Numbered from the stretch's first letter, positions 24,275 through 38,389 are shown. The stretch: 64,000 nucleotides of DNA from Epiperipatus broadwayi (GCA_028023455.1 JAQFVV010000180.1:1364001-1428000), one strand, 5' to 3'. Translations and numbers: made by a program. The notes: generated by a model not told the origin, from the sequence alone.

Positions 24275-24282
24275 CCCTAATG

Positions 24283-24620
24283 GAACAATCAACAAAGGGT
24301 GTGATTCACAGGTTTATACTCTGTCCATTTGAAGAATAAAACTATAACAAAAAAAATTAGCCTTTTATGGGACTAGCAGTGTCATAATAAAATATCATTT
24401 GTGTTCAGTCTGTCTATTTCTGTTTCAATTACAGCTGTTGGGATTTTATCCACATGCGTGGTAGTTTGAATTTTGTAGCTTTTTCCAACATTATTTCCTG
24501 TGCAATTACAGCTGTTGGGATTTTATCCACATGCATGGTAGTTTGAATTTTGTAGCTTTTTCCAACATTATTTCCTGTGCAATGAATTTTTCTATTGCAT
24601 ATTTATAACTATGCTTTGAT
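24283..24620 (-). pseudogene. Upstream continuation of Ty3 Pol, with internal tandem duplication
   Basis: By position this is the part of the Ty3 element upstream of the hAT insertion, in minus orientation. Reading across the insertion, the coding sense resumes directly before the integrase segment, but it is decayed and I can name no conserved motif. A 77-bp exact-length tandem duplication (24426-24579) lies within it. Confidence 0.4.
24426..24579 (+). repeat. Perfect 77-bp tandem duplication
   Basis: Copy 1 is 24426-24502 and copy 2 is 24503-24579. Both begin caattacagctgttgggatt and end ttatttcctgtg. Only one difference was seen (GCGTGG versus GCATGG), so the duplication is recent. Confidence 0.95.
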
Positions 24621-25299
24621 TCACTTCATAGAATTTTCCTGAACTTATTATCGGTAATTTCATATAATAATTGATCCAGTAATATGTCAGCCAGCTCAAA
24701 ATTAAAATTATATTCTTTCATGTGTATTCTCAATGCTAGCTACATCATAATCTTGATATTTTTCTTGGGGTGACTGTTTTCTATTCCTAACTCTAAAGCA
24801 AGCTACCCATGTAACTGTTGTAAGCTATAAATAATCATTCAACTGATCCTTTTACTCTGATGAGGAACATTTTCAGAGTTTTAAGGTCATAATGTTGGTT
24901 TGCCACTTGCATTATTATAACATTCTAAATTTAAAGCCTGGTTGACAATAATGAGAATTTAGGAATTATTATCTAACTTGAATGTACATGTGTGCAAGAT
25001 ATAATATAATAAATACTATCACAAATAACATAAGAAGTCAATATTTTTATCCATGGTTCACTGGATATCTTCTCTCTATTAGAGCACTTAATGTTACCCG
25101 TATATTTTTATAACCCTCTAGTTCAGAAAAATACACAAAGGTCTGAATCATCATGAACCTATTTTATATAAGACTATATAAATATTTTTTATTAAAAATA
25201 AAACTACTACTCTAAGATAATGAGTATAATAGTTGTTAAATTTAATTATAATAATAAAACTATATAAATATTTACATATACAAAGTGTGGTTATGAATA
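24621..25299. other. AT-rich spacer
   Basis: No gene recognised. It may include further decayed Ty3 sequence. Confidence 0.45.
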
Positions 25300-26040
25300 A
25301 TCTGTAATATCCATGAATTCCCAAATAAAATGTTGCAGTAAAGCAAGTTGTGGTTTTAATATAAGATAGTATTATTAATTTATCCTTATTATCTGTAACA
25401 TTTAAATAGCAATAAATTATGTGAATTGAATATAAGACATTTAACTAACTCATTTAGAATACATACAAAAAAACATTATTATCAAACCAGTTAGAATTTG
25501 AAAACAAAGTATCATTTTTAAGCCATCAATATGCCATCAATATTGGCTATAACTTTTAATAGGTAATTTAATACAGGAGTTGAATACAAGACATTTAACT
25601 AACTTATTAAAGATAAATGTAAAAATATATTACTATCATCCTGGATAATGTTGGAACACAATATTTCATTGTTATTAATCTTTCAATGTTGGTTATAATC
25701 CTCAATTTGTACTAAACTATGTAAATTTGATACAAGGCATTTAATTAGATCATTAAGGCACTTAACTAGATCATTAAGGATAGATATAAAGAAATATTAT
25801 TAGCTAAGTTAAAGTTCAAATCCAAAGTATGAGTTTTAAGCTATCTATATTGGATAAAACCTTTAGTAAATAATATATTATGTGAGTTGGACATAAGACA
25901 TTTAACTAACTCATTAAGAACAAATACAAAGAGATTTTATTATTAGCTCAGTTATTCTTCAAATGCAAGACCTTAGGAAGCTATATATATGGGTTCTACC
26001 TTTTACTGCATAATGAAACGTAGATTTGAAAAATGGCATT
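25300..26040 (+). repeat. Tandem array, unit about 155 bp, four copies
   Basis: The anchor 'ga-ataagacatttaactaactcattaaga' recurs at about 25425, 25577, 25724 and 25885 (periods about 154, 146 and 161). Each is followed by A-rich sequence with '(a)ta(c)aaagaaatattattagct' and by 'tcaatattggctataacttttaatag'. The third copy holds an extra 20-base internal duplication (ttaactagatcattaagg). Moderately diverged. Confidence 0.78.
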
Positions 26041-26759
26041 GAAATAAATTATTAATAAGAGGTATCTTTATGCATGATGTAAAGATTACTTGGTCATATT
26101 ATCTTAATGGATAAGTTAAACTTATCATTACATGCTAATTACATGGTTACTATTTTAATAATTGCATCTAACTTAAATCCCTTCCAGTAATTAACTTTAC
26201 TTTATGTGAGACAACACATGAGAGAAACATGGATACACAATATTATTATGTGTTAATCTCATGCATTCTAATTATTTCTGGATGAATATTTTATCTCTAC
26301 CTATGAGTACTGACATAAATGAGAATATTTATCTATCAAGTATACCTCACTTAAGAATTTAAATATAAAATGATTAGATTCACTTCCATAACAAATATAA
26401 TCACTCAACATTTCACAATGTAGGCCACTTCAAACATCTAAGATATATTACATCAGGTAAATGGGTGGAACTTCAATATATAACAACAATAAAAGAATAT
26501 TACAGGCTTATCTTCACATCTTAGGTTTGTGTATGACTCCCAATATTATAATATATAAATAAATTATAGGAAACATCACCTACCTTAATTATTAATAAGG
26601 AAAAGTAAAAAATCATCATAACTAGAAAATATTTACTGAAATTCAAGATAAAAGTTTTAAAATTCATCTGAATATTAAATATTTTATTGTAACTGTATGA
26701 AGAACAGGGGTTAATATATAAGAAAATCTAGTTACAATGTCCCACAATTGAGTACCAAC
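26041..26759. other. AT-rich spacer ending in a primer-site-like motif
   Basis: No gene. At 26738-26757 the sequence tgtcccacaattgagtacca precedes the left edge of the long repeat starting at 26760, matching the position of the equivalent motif at 29935. Confidence 0.45.
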
Positions 26760-29040
26760 TGTAATGGTATGGAGAATTGAGGTGATAAAACTGATCATCA
26801 TTAACCCAAAGTCAAAATTAAATACAAAGATAAAAGGAAATGAATATGAGGAATGAGAAATCAGCACTGAACTCTAATAAGTAAAAGTAAGTTTACCAGC
26901 ATTCCACAAAAGTAATAACATTCTCCATCATGAATGATCAACAATAAAAATAAATCAATAGTCAATCTTGTTATTTAGCCCTTGCTAGCTTGGGACAGAT
27001 TATTTAGACAATAATGTGGATTTGCAAACTTATGTGCTGATCCATAACAATATAACAATAAAAAATAATGCTGGGATACTAAACATGTTGTATCATCATC
27101 AATTCTCTAGCCAATTAGTACTTCTACTGTACTGGCCAACTACAAGCTTAATTTTTATTAAATTAAATACAAGGTAGTGCAGGAACATTAAAGGATATTT
27201 CCGTCATATCAATTGAGGATAATCATCAACTGGATGTCCATAAACATTAAACACAAACTTATTTTATATAACAGACTGTTAGGCATGAATCTAACTCGGG
27301 AACAGAAGCTCTATAACTGTTACTGTGAACAAAAGATGTAATACAGCATATAATTTATAATATTTTATGATTAAATAAATTCACTGGAATAATTTTATAC
27401 AATGAAATATGAATTTATTAGCAACAATAAAAATTAAATTAAGGTCTTCAGAATATGGCTATACATTTAAATTAAATCTTCTGATTTTAATGAATACAAA
27501 AAAAAATCCTTTATTACATTATACTTACAAATAGATTTACATGAAACACTTATATCACACAAAAATGTGGTATAATAATTTATGAACATTTGAATTGTCA
27601 TATAATAATAAAATATGATTAATTTTAACATATATGTGTCTACCTGACACACATTCATATAAGCACACAGATGTGCCATAATATATGGGAATTGTAATAT
27701 AATAATAATAAAAAATAAGGTATCACATTTTAATGAGATATAAATAATGACTAATTTAACATTGTGTATGCATGAAAATGTGTGCACACACTGATGTTTA
27801 CATCATATATTTTGCCTTTGTCAACAATTCTTTTGAAAGTACACATAAAATTCACATATACATGTGTATATCTGAAAAGATAACATGAATCAGTTAGACC
27901 ACTAAACATCACATGATCATTAATTCGCTCATTAACTAATGGTAAACAAAAAAAGTTTTTATTTTTTTAAAAGTAATATTAATTCTTTGACAGTCTTTCA
28001 TAAAAAAATTATTTTTAAAATAAAAATAATACCATATCTTTGACAGATTACTCTTGACTAATTATAAACATCTTGAAAAAATACTCCAGCAAGTTTTTTT
28101 TCCCATAATTTAAAAAGATTTTGGAGTTTACTTTCTTTTTTCAAAATAAAATTGTCTATAAATCAATCATTTGTTTTTTATACTCAGCAGCTGTACTTTT
28201 TATGTATGATTCTGTACCCCTCTGTATATAAATAAAACACTATGTATAAACTAATTTTTCAGCAAGCTGATGGACTCTTTTGGTAATCTGAACCCTTCTA
28301 AACAATAGAATTGCTTCTTGTCATCATCAGTAAAGGTAAATTCCAGGTAACTGTTGCATTGCAATGAGTTCTCTTTAGACTCTATGCTATCCAATACACA
28401 CATATATAGGGCTATGGAGAAGACAAAAAATATATGTTGCTTCCATATGAATACAACTCTACCATTGTTGCACTATTAGCAACAGCTGGACTTTCATTCT
28501 CTTGCCTTTAGTTATAACTTCATTGTAACTATATGCTGTTATAATCTGTAAAAATTCTCTTACACTTTTTTCTATCTTGTTATAGTCAGGATGGAGTAAA
28601 ATGCAGTGATTAAAAATAAGTTTTCTTTATCTTGATTGCAAAAAGTTAATAACTGTTTTTAATTCACTTTAATTCTTTGAAAAATAAACTTTGTAGCATT
28701 TTTACCAAAATATGTTATGCAAGCATTTATTAAAAAAGGTGCTAATCAAATTAGGTAGTGGAATTTTATAGTTATCAGTATATCTATTGTAATATAAAAC
28801 CATGATTGTTTTAATTTCAAAATCAGAATTATTAAAATATTAATTACACCTTTTTAAATGTTTAATTTCTAACAAAAACATTCTAAATTCAAAATTGTTT
28901 AATCCTTAACTGTTATTCCAATGTAATATAAAAAATATCTACAAAAACATTGTTTGTGTTTATTTCTTTTCCTTTCAACTTTATATATATGCACACACTA
29001 TTGCTGTATGCTATGAAACACAACAGACTTATAATCTACA
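26760..29040 (-). mobile_element. Long direct repeat copy A (LTR-like, 2.28 kb)
   Basis: Copy A of a pair of diverged direct repeats. It starts TGTAATGGTATGGAG and ends ...ATAATCTACA. Shared landmarks with copy B include 'catcatgaatgatcaacaataaaaataa', 'gcttgggacagattatttagacaataat', 'tggatgtccataaacatt', the paired 'tgtctacctgacacacat' segment, 'ttttctgggtaatctg', and 'gtatgctatgaaacacaa'. The TG...CA ends with an adjacent primer-site-like motif suggest an LTR, sense on the minus strand. No protein is encoded. A segmental duplication is the alternative. Confidence 0.55.
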
Positions 29041-29934
29041 AATGGGGAAAAGGAAAATAGAAATGAGACACCCATCTAACAATATTTTACATAGTATATA
29101 TGTGTAATTAAAACAAAGTTCATATTTCAAACTATATACTCATCAACTTTTATAGAGATTTGACAGGCATCTGACAGCTAACAGAATGAATCATGACCTG
29201 CAATTCTAATATAGATAAAGAATTCAGCCACTGGATTTTAGGTACACAATGCACTATGAACACCAAGAGGGATACTTCAATTTAAATACTATAAGCAACT
29301 ACAACCCTTGATATGAAATAAAAATACAAAGGTCTTTGCATAGCCATGTTTCTTTGAGTCTTAGGGGCTGAAATATACAACACAATTCCCTGCTCCTTTA
29401 ACTTCTAGGGGTTGGAAAATATAGAACTATGCTTTGCTTTTTTTTTGGAAACATAAAGGCTGGGATTATGGCAGGATGGCATTCATTGCAATATGATAAA
29501 CAATAAGAAATTTGTTTGGAGTAATGCCTGAAATAAAACACACCTCAGAGTTGCACAAAAGCATTGTATCTTCAAGCCAATGAGAAAACCCTCCAATCCA
29601 ACACCAAAACTGAAAGTACAGCTACATAAATTTCAACAGTCAAAAACCAAATCCAATCTTCAAAATCATACATTTTCTATATATCTCCAACATGAACTTT
29701 TTAAATATACATTAAAACTATTATTTTATAATTTATAATCATCAACACTCTTCATATATTTCACAGTAGTACTTTAAAACTAATTCTGCATAAAATGCAT
29801 ACTTTCTGTCTCAGATGTGGTTACATTTGATATCAAGCCAAATGGCAATTTTGTAGTGATGGAAACCAGTACATAATCATTATTGGCCCACAGTTGGGTC
29901 ACCATTTGTAATAGTACAGAGAATAGAGTTTATA
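29041..29934. other. Interval between the two long repeats
   Basis: About 0.9 kb with slightly higher GC. No protein motif is visible in six frames. If the flanking repeats are LTRs, this would be the short internal region of a non-autonomous element. Confidence 0.45.
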
Positions 29935-29956
29935 TGTCCCACAATTGGGAGCAAAT
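29935..29956 (-). other. Primer-site-like motif next to copy B, with a second one 50 bp away
   Basis: tgtcccacaattgggagcaa immediately precedes the TGTAATG edge of copy B. A related ggcccacagttgggtcacca followed by TTTGTAATAGTACAGAG sits about 50 bases to the left (29885). On the minus strand these resemble TGG-start primer sites (TGGYRCCCAAYNGTGGG pattern), but neither is an exact tRNA match that I can verify. Confidence 0.35.
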
Positions 29957-32353
29957 TGTAATGATATGGAGAACTGGAGTGAATCTGTGGTGATGGGAAT
30001 CATCATTGACAATTCCAAGTGAAAATAAAATTTAAATATAAAGTTAAAAGAAATGTATATAAGAAATAAAAAATACTAGAATTTGACAAAAATAATAGCT
30101 ATTCATCATCATGACTAATCAACAATAAAAATAAGTCAACAGTAAATCTTGTAACTGGATTTGAAATGCATCTACTATAACCTGGCTTATTATTTAGACC
30201 TTGCAAGCTTGGAGCAGATTATTTAGACAATAATTTAAATGCACAAACTTAAGTGCTGATTCATAAGAATACAACAGTAGAAAAAATAATGTTGGGATAC
30301 TAAAACATGCTGATCTTTATCAATTCTCTGTCCACTTAATACCTTTAATGAACTGGTCTACTATAAACTTAATTTCTAATAAATAGTAAACTAAATTAAA
30401 TTTAGTGCATAGAATTTAAAGGATATTGCCTCTGTGCCATTCCAGGATCATCATTAACTGAATGTCCATAAATACAAAATATAAATCCCTTTTATACAAC
30501 AGATTGTTATGCATGAATCTGGCTCAGACACAAAAGCTCTGTAACTCTTTTTATTAAGAAAAGATATAATACAGTGTATAATAATTTATAATATTTTAGA
30601 ATTAAATAATTTCACTAGAATAAATTTAATCAATAAATAAATATTTATTAATAACAATAAAAATGAAATTATGGTCTTCAGAATATGGTTATACATTTAA
30701 ATTAAGTCTTTTGATTTTGATGAATATAAAAAGAATTCCCTATTTCATTGTAATTTAAAACTAAGTTTCAATAGGTTTACATGAAACACATACATATAAG
30801 CCCCCAGACATGTGGTATAATAATTTATGAATATATTTAAATTGTCATATAATAATAAAAATTATGTCTAATTTTAACATATATGTGTCTACCTGACACA
30901 CATCCATATCAGACAGAAGTGCTGTAACCTATGAAAATTGTCATATAATAATAATAAAATAATTATCACATTTTAATGATACATAAACAAATGACTAATT
31001 TAACATATATGTGTGCATGCAAATGTGTGCACACATTGAGAGTTAGATCATCTGATATTTTAATTTGTCAAAATAATAAAATTAATAAAAATATATTTTT
31101 CATAATTAATTCCATGTTTAAAGTATACATAAAACTTACACAGACATGTGAATATATAAAAATAAAATAAATCAGCTATTAATTTGTTTAATAGTAAACA
31201 AAAAAGTTTATCTTTTTATTTAAAAACAGTAATATTAATTTTTTGACAGTCCTTTAGAAAAGATTAATATCTGGTCTTTGACAGATTACTTTTGATTAAT
31301 TATAAACTTCTCTAAAAATACACCAGCAAGTTTTTTCTGCCTAATCTAAAAAAAATTTTGAAATTTATTTTGTTTGTTCAAAATGAAATTATTTATGATT
31401 CAATAATTTGTTGTTTTAAACTTTTAATTCAAGAAAAAAATTATTTACTTGTATTATTTTTAAATTATAGATTTTAAATGTAATTTTTAAGGAATTATTT
31501 ATAACTTATAAAGTGTACTATATATATGATGCTCTAATCCTATCATGCCCCTTGACATATATGTATAAACTAATTCTTCAACACATTGATAGATTTTCTG
31601 GGTAAACTGGTCTCTTCAGAACAAGACTGGCTTCCTGTCATCATTAGGAAACATATAATTCAGGTAACTTCTGATCTTCAGTGGCCTCCCTTCAGTATAT
31701 ATGCTGTCTAATGCACATACTGGAAATGGAGAACACAAAAAACTTGGGTCTGCTGTCTTGTGAATCCACCCTCTACAGTTGCACTAGTAGCAGCAGTTGG
31801 ACTTTCACCCTCTTGACTTCAGTTATAACTTTATGATAACTCTATGCTGTCATAATCTGTACAAACTCTTAAAAACTTAATATTTTTAACTTTTTTATTA
31901 TCAGGGTAAGAAAAATACATGACTTAAAAATAAGTTCTCTCTATCGTGACTGAAAAAGATGACTCTTGTTAATTAACTTAATCATTGAAAAACAATTTTG
32001 TAGCATTTTTATTAAAATATGTTATACAAGCATTAATTTAAAAAAATTGCTAATCAAAATAGATGGTGAAATTTTATAATTACCAGTATATCTATGGTAA
32101 CATAAAAACATGGTTGTTTTTATTTCAAAATCAGAATTTATAAAATATTAACTAGACATTTTTAAATGTTTAATTTATAATAAACAAATTTTAAATTCAA
32201 AATTATTTCATCCTTAACTGTATTCCAGTGTAATATAAAAAATATTCACAAAAAATTGTGTTTATTTCCACTTTTCCTTTCAACTGTATATATATATGCA
32301 CACACTTTATTATGTTGTATGCTATGAGACACATAATGGTCTCAATATGTACA
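29957..32353 (-). mobile_element. Long direct repeat copy B (LTR-like, 2.40 kb)
   Basis: Collinear with copy A throughout, in the same orientation and about 3.2-3.3 kb away. It starts TGTAATGATATGGAG and ends ...CAATATGTACA. It has several indels relative to copy A (about 100 bases net), so the duplication is old. It contains no coding sequence. Confidence 0.55.
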
Positions 32354-33025
32354 GGCTAAGCATGGGATGTACTGTTTATCACATGTCATATTAATAATAA
32401 TATGCAGTAATAGAAGTATAAGCTGGTTCAAACATTATAAAAATTCCTTTCATAAACTACAATTAAACACTAAGAAATAATTTATTCAAAAAATAAATCA
32501 TCTAGGTAGGCTTTTATCTCTTTAGTGATCACTGACAGAAAATAAATCACTATTGTTAATATAGAATTTGCCTCATTCAATTATATACATTATAACAAAT
32601 ATTAAGAATGGCCTATGTGGATATTCAAGAACTAAATGTAGTTTGATGAAAATTTAATAATATATTCAAATATTCATGCTTACATATTTCAAGACAATTA
32701 ATTCAATGATTAACTTTACTTTCTACAGATTATGAAATTTATAATTACCCTTTTTATACAATTCAAAAAATATTTTATAAAACAAAATTGAGAAAGTGGA
32801 ATGTGACATTCTAAATATCACTTATAAATTATGCCTGGAAACCTAGTTATAAAAGAATAAACAGTAGGAGTGTTACTTTAATTTAAATTATATAAACAAT
32901 CACACAAATCACACAAACATGACCATCTCTGTTAAATGAGCATATATAATATATATGCTCATGTGATACAAAACTTAATAATTATTTAAATAGTAATCTA
33001 ATTTTAGGGATATGAATACATAAAA
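32354..33025. other. AT-rich spacer
   Basis: Nothing recognised; a short palindrome catatataatatatatgctc at about 32940-32960. Confidence 0.5.
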
Positions 33026-33043
33026 TAGTAGTAGTAGTAGTAA

Positions 33044-33078
<35 letters not shown>

Positions 33079-33130
33079 ATAATAATAGTAGTAATAGTAG
33101 TAGTAGTAATAGTAGTAGTAGTAGTAGTAT
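33026..33130 (+). repeat. (TAG)n microsatellite with TAA interruptions
   Basis: About 35 units of TAG/TAA directly upstream of the LINE fragment at 33140. The same motif occurs at its 3' end (34460). Confidence 0.97.
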
Positions 33131-33139
33131 GTGTAAAGC

Positions 33140-34240
33140 ACCCCAATGAAATTTTTAGGTTTTCCATTAAGTAAAAGCTATAATGACATGTGAATAATGA
33201 TTCAAAACCAACTATTAGAATCAATTGAAAAGATTATCAATTCCCTTTCAAAAGCATATCTTTCTTTGCATGCAAAGATTTTATTAATTAACATGTTAGT
33301 TTTTCCAAAGATAAATTACTATGCTCCAATAATAAAATGCACTAACTCATTTATAAACAAAATCAACTCACTATGTATTAAGTTGATTTGGGGAAAAAAA
33401 TAGTGTCAATTAGCATTAAAAACATGCAAAAACATTTAAAGCATAATGGACTATCACTACCTAGTATTTCTACCTTTTATATACAAAAAGCAATTAATGA
33501 GATAACAAGAATTATGAAATTCTATCATTATATTGAATGTTTCTTCCCAATTACACCGACATATACACCTCCGCCAATAAAAAACAATTACATTAAAAAA
33601 CATTTTGATGGAATTTCAATGCATACAAAACCACTAAAAAACATATTCTCTAGTAAAATCTCTTACTGGGAAGTTAATGTCATAATGAATGAAACAAATC
33701 AGCAAATACCCACATCATTACTCACTATTTCAAACAAAGATGTCGTAAAAAAATTTAAATTTTGGCATTTAGAGCCTAAATACCTAGATTTCTTAATCAA
33801 AATAAATTTAAAGGCTTTACCAACAAATGCATTCATTGCCAATAGAATGAAAAATGCAAATATTGATGCTATATGTGGAATGCGTAAAAAAGAAGAGGAA
33901 ACAGTAGAACATTTCCTCTTCACATGTCCTACATTACAAACTTATCATCAACTAATATCAACAATTATTCATTCTCAAGTACCGACACTTAATCTTATCA
34001 TTGAAAATATTAAAAGAGGGCTATTCCCACAGATTAGAATAATTACATTTCTCCTTTTCACTCTTTGGTATATGAGATGCCACTTTGTCTTTAGTCCTAC
34101 ATCATGAAGACTAAAATCCATATTCTTGAACAAATTAATAAAAATTAAATTAAGAGACCAAACTCTTGCACCTTCAGACATTTTTGCAGCTACATGGAGT
34201 CTGGTTTCATTACCCATGCCACTATGAAAAAAAAATTTAA
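33140..34240 (+). pseudogene. Tx1/L1-like LINE, C-terminal part of ORF2
   Basis: This is the 3' end of a non-LTR retrotransposon polymerase. After the RT core, a frame beginning near 33148 has KFLGFPLSKSY, then SLHAKILLINMLVFPKINYYA and IKLIWGKK (33197-33403), a pattern typical of L1/Tx1 ORF2 'thumb' regions. A one-base shift at about 33395 leads to the next frame (to 34107): LPSIS, KFWHLEP, and a zinc-knuckle-like C-x-x-x-KEEETVEHFLFTCP (residues about 163-180), the C-terminal Cys/His motif of these LINEs. A stop at 34105-34107 precedes more coding-like sequence (DQTLAPSDIFAATW). It is 5'-truncated at the (TAG)n tract at 33026, so the RT catalytic core is absent. The 3' end passes directly into (AGT)n. 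Confidence 0.78.
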
Positions 34241-34459
34241 GATGATAATCTAATAATTTGTCCATATTTAAAACTGTAAAATTTCATTTATTTGTAAAAC
34301 TTGTTTGAAAAACTTGTTTGTAAACAAACTGTAAAATATTTATATTCAGTAGAAACTTGTAAAACAGTAGATTAATCAATGTAACAATTATTGTATGTAA
34401 AACAATTTATTCTATGTAAAATATCAACAAATTTGATCAAATAAAGTATCTTTTAAAAC

Positions 34460-34914
<455 letters not shown>

Positions 34915-34960
34915 TCAACAACAATAATAACAACAACAATAATGATGATGATGATGATAA

Positions 34961-35282
34961 TGAAAAAAGAAAATACATATATTCAGGATCTTATCAAAAA
35001 TATTATGATCACACTTACCACTATATTTCATTAAAACTAAGCTATTTTTAAATGAAATTGACAAAATGAGCATGGCAAAAAAATTCTGTATGTTTATGAA
35101 TCTTAAACAATTACCAATACATTTCAGTAAAACATAAGCTAATTTTAACAAAAATTGACAAAATCAGCTAATAATATTAATGATAACAATGTGCTGTTCA
35201 ATACATTTTTTATAAAGAGCCAAAGCTCTTAAATGAAATATGGCAAAAAAAAATTTCAAATTTATAAATTACTATTACATTT
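34961..35282. other. AT-rich spacer
   Basis: Contains a segment (attaaaactaagctattttt... aaattgacaaaatgagc) that recurs loosely at about 35120-35165 and 35560-35590, probably an old tandem repeat. No gene. Confidence 0.45.
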
Positions 35283-35501
35283 CTGTAATAGCTAAACAGC
35301 ATCAAGCTGTTGCACATGCGCTTTGCAGATTTTAACTATAAATGACTGAATACAAACACTTGGGAAAAGATAGAATGGCCTTGAGTCTGGCTTATTTATA
35401 TATAGACTTTATCATGTGTTTGAAGTGCTTGTATTCAGTCATTTATAGTTAAAATCTGCAAAGCGCATGTGCAACAGCTTAATGCTGTTTAGCTATTACA
35501 G
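35283..35501. mobile_element. MITE: about 78-bp inverted repeats
   Basis: The left arm 35283-35360 (ctgtaatagctaaacagc ... tacaaacact) is matched by its reverse complement at 35424-35501 (agtgcttgtattcagtc ... gctgtttagctattacag) with very few mismatches. The loop is 63 bases. It contains cgctttgcagattttaac in both arms. Non-coding; distinct from the 17.6-kb MITE. Confidence 0.87.
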
Positions 35502-38389
35502 TTTATAAAACATCGTGCTATATAAAATAATTGATTTATTACATTTCTGTAAAATGAACTTAGTTTTAACTATAATTGACAAAATCAGCAAATATTTTTA
35601 CTGGGAATAATGTATGGTCCACTATATTTCTTTAAAAGAGAGCATATTCTTTCAAATGAAATTACCTGAGCATTGCAAAGATTTAACCCAGATAATTCTT
35701 CATTAATTCTTCAGAACAGTAATCTATATAATCTATCCTGAAAATTTGACTCATATTCCACTTCAGTGTAGGCAGTATTTAATATTCTATCTATTTCTAG
35801 ACCCCTCCTATAGTCCACCCTTTTCATGCAATATTCCCCTACATATATCTACCAACATGTCCCAAAACAAATATCTATTTTATTATTATCATTCAGATGT
35901 TCTGGATAATATTTATTTTTATTAATAAATGAGATTCTAATATGGTCTTACATCACATTATCTCATTCTTGTGATTATTAATATTATATTCTATAAATGG
36001 TTTTTTTTATAATCCGATCAGAATATATATTAATCAAATATTATTTCCTGCACACATACTCTTTCACATTATAATTCATGAGTATACATTATATAGCAGA
36101 TCGTAAATATAAAAACCTTTTTTATTTATTTATTTATTTATTTATTTTACTCATATGCAAATATTAGCATTACTATTTCTCATAAAAAATATAGAAAATC
36201 TTTATCACTAATGAATGTAAAATTAAAATTCCTTTTACCTTTTTTTTTTCATTTCAAAACATTTTTTTTATTTTTTATTTAGCATTACTGTAATTACCCT
36301 GTATGTAGATTTTTGTTCCTAGTGTGCTGAGTGTCTTTCTTCTCTTTATCTTGCTCTATACATAAAAATATAAACAAAAAAATAAGCATACATGTATAAC
36401 TAACTGAGCAAAACTCCACTTGGTTAGTTTCTTGTTCTATGTGCATAATCTGGTTTTTCACAAAAATACCATGAGTAAACATTTCCTACTTCTTCTTAGT
36501 AAATCTTCACATTATAATGATTATTATTATATCTTCTCTTTTCAATGCACATTTTAACAAGTTTCACTAAGATTTAGGAAAAATTTTACTTTATTTTTTC
36601 CTCAGCATTTCTCCTTCTCTGATTATTTACTACACTTAGAAGGTTTGCAAACATATTTTAATATGTTTGTCTAAATCCTTGAGCTCCAAATCTATTCATT
36701 TTCTGACCATTACTTTTTACCTATTTATATATACAGTCTTTTCTTATTCTTTCAAGTTTATAAAAGTTTAACTTTTCTTTGACTATGAGAAATCTTAATT
36801 CAAATTTTTTTTTCGAGTAGAAGCTCAATCTTAGCTGTATCTTAGAAATTATTGCTTAAATATCAGTCAAACAAATACGTGCTTCCTCAATTTATCATTA
36901 TTAATTCTTGAATTATTTTTAGCATTTGATTAAGTAGCTTCATAGGCTTAAAACATTTCTCTTGAAAAATTTTAAATAGCTTTCTTTTTTTTATTTTTAT
37001 AGCAACTACCTTTCCATAAGTAAAACAAATGTTTCCCTATGTTAATGCAGTTAGTCCTTTTTTTAAACTACAGCATTGTTTTTCCTTTCTCTTGATTATT
37101 CTGGCAAGAATAGCACTTTGATTTTCTTTCTTAAACTGATCCTAGCTAAAACTTTGATTATAAGTAGACTATCAAGGCTGGAAATTAGACCACAATGTAG
37201 AAGTTGGTTTATTAACTCCATAGTTTTAAGAATCTTTTAAAAATATTTCATCTTTTTAGATAGCTTTGTAAATATAATTTTTTCCTCTTGGTTTAATTAA
37301 TTAGGACTTCAATATTTTAACTTTTATAACATGGAAAAACAAGAGGGAGCCAAGGATTCCAGTTAACTCTGTTACTGAGTCCCCATTTTAATTCCTTTTT
37401 TCTTAGTTTAGGGAATTATTTTTTTCTAAAATTATTCCTATTTAAAGGAGAAATTTTTTAGCTCTCTTTTCATATGCAATCACAAGTAAGAACAATTTCA
37501 ACATTTATAAAAATGCTGTGCAAATTATCTGGCAGCCATTGAAATTTCAAATGATTACTACAGTGACTTTGCAATTTAATGAAAATTCTTCATTTTACTT
37601 AATTTTGCTGAGTGGATGAGAGTGTCTGGTGATCAGGAGGGGCTCTGGGAGTGTAAATCCTAGTTCTGTTGAATATGGGAGCTGGGATGAGTGCACTATG
37701 GGAATCATTTCCAACATTTACTTTCTCATTCATAGAAAAAGAGAAATAACATTATTTTTAGCAGTTTTTTAGTGTTATTCTTATAATTAATTTTATCCAT
37801 GTGGTATTGCAAAGTAAGCTATAGTTTAGCCTAATGGTTTTAATTACAAGTGATTTCCCTCATTTATTACTATTATTTCCAATGTAATTATTGATACGGT
37901 TGGCCCTTTGCTGTTCATGTGGCTCTTCATGATAGATTAGGATGGTTTTCAGCAGAGACATTTCAAAGCTTAGCGTTTTTTCTAGTTCTCCATAGGTCTT
38001 CCAAAGTATACTGAATTGCTTTCTTCTGGGGATATTTGAGGCCATTCTGGAGAATTGAACAGTAGATTGGCTTAGCCTGTATTTTATATTATCTCAAATG
38101 TTTTTCTATTTCTCAACTTATCTGCTGCAAATTGGATTTTTCAATATTGTACTACTAAAACAATATTCATATTTGAACTCTAGACTTTACAAATAATTCC
38201 TAATTGTATCCTAGGTTTACTTTTAATAATTAATCATCTCATGGACTAATGCTTTGAGTTGTCACAGGTTGATCAATTTTTGGAAACACTATAAACAAAA
38301 ATACAGTGTATCATCTTAGATCTCCATATCATACTATGTAAATCAATGCTTACCTTGTAAAACTTTTTTTTTTCCAATAAAGTTTAATC

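Noticed and set aside
25300-26040. CRISPR-like array
   Set aside because: Units of about 155 bases diverge along their whole length without spacers, and the genome is animal.
32982-33224. Thr-rich open frame on the minus strand
   Set aside because: It is created by the TAG microsatellite.
37860-38045. 61-codon minus-strand frame
   Set aside because: No family recognised and no supporting context.
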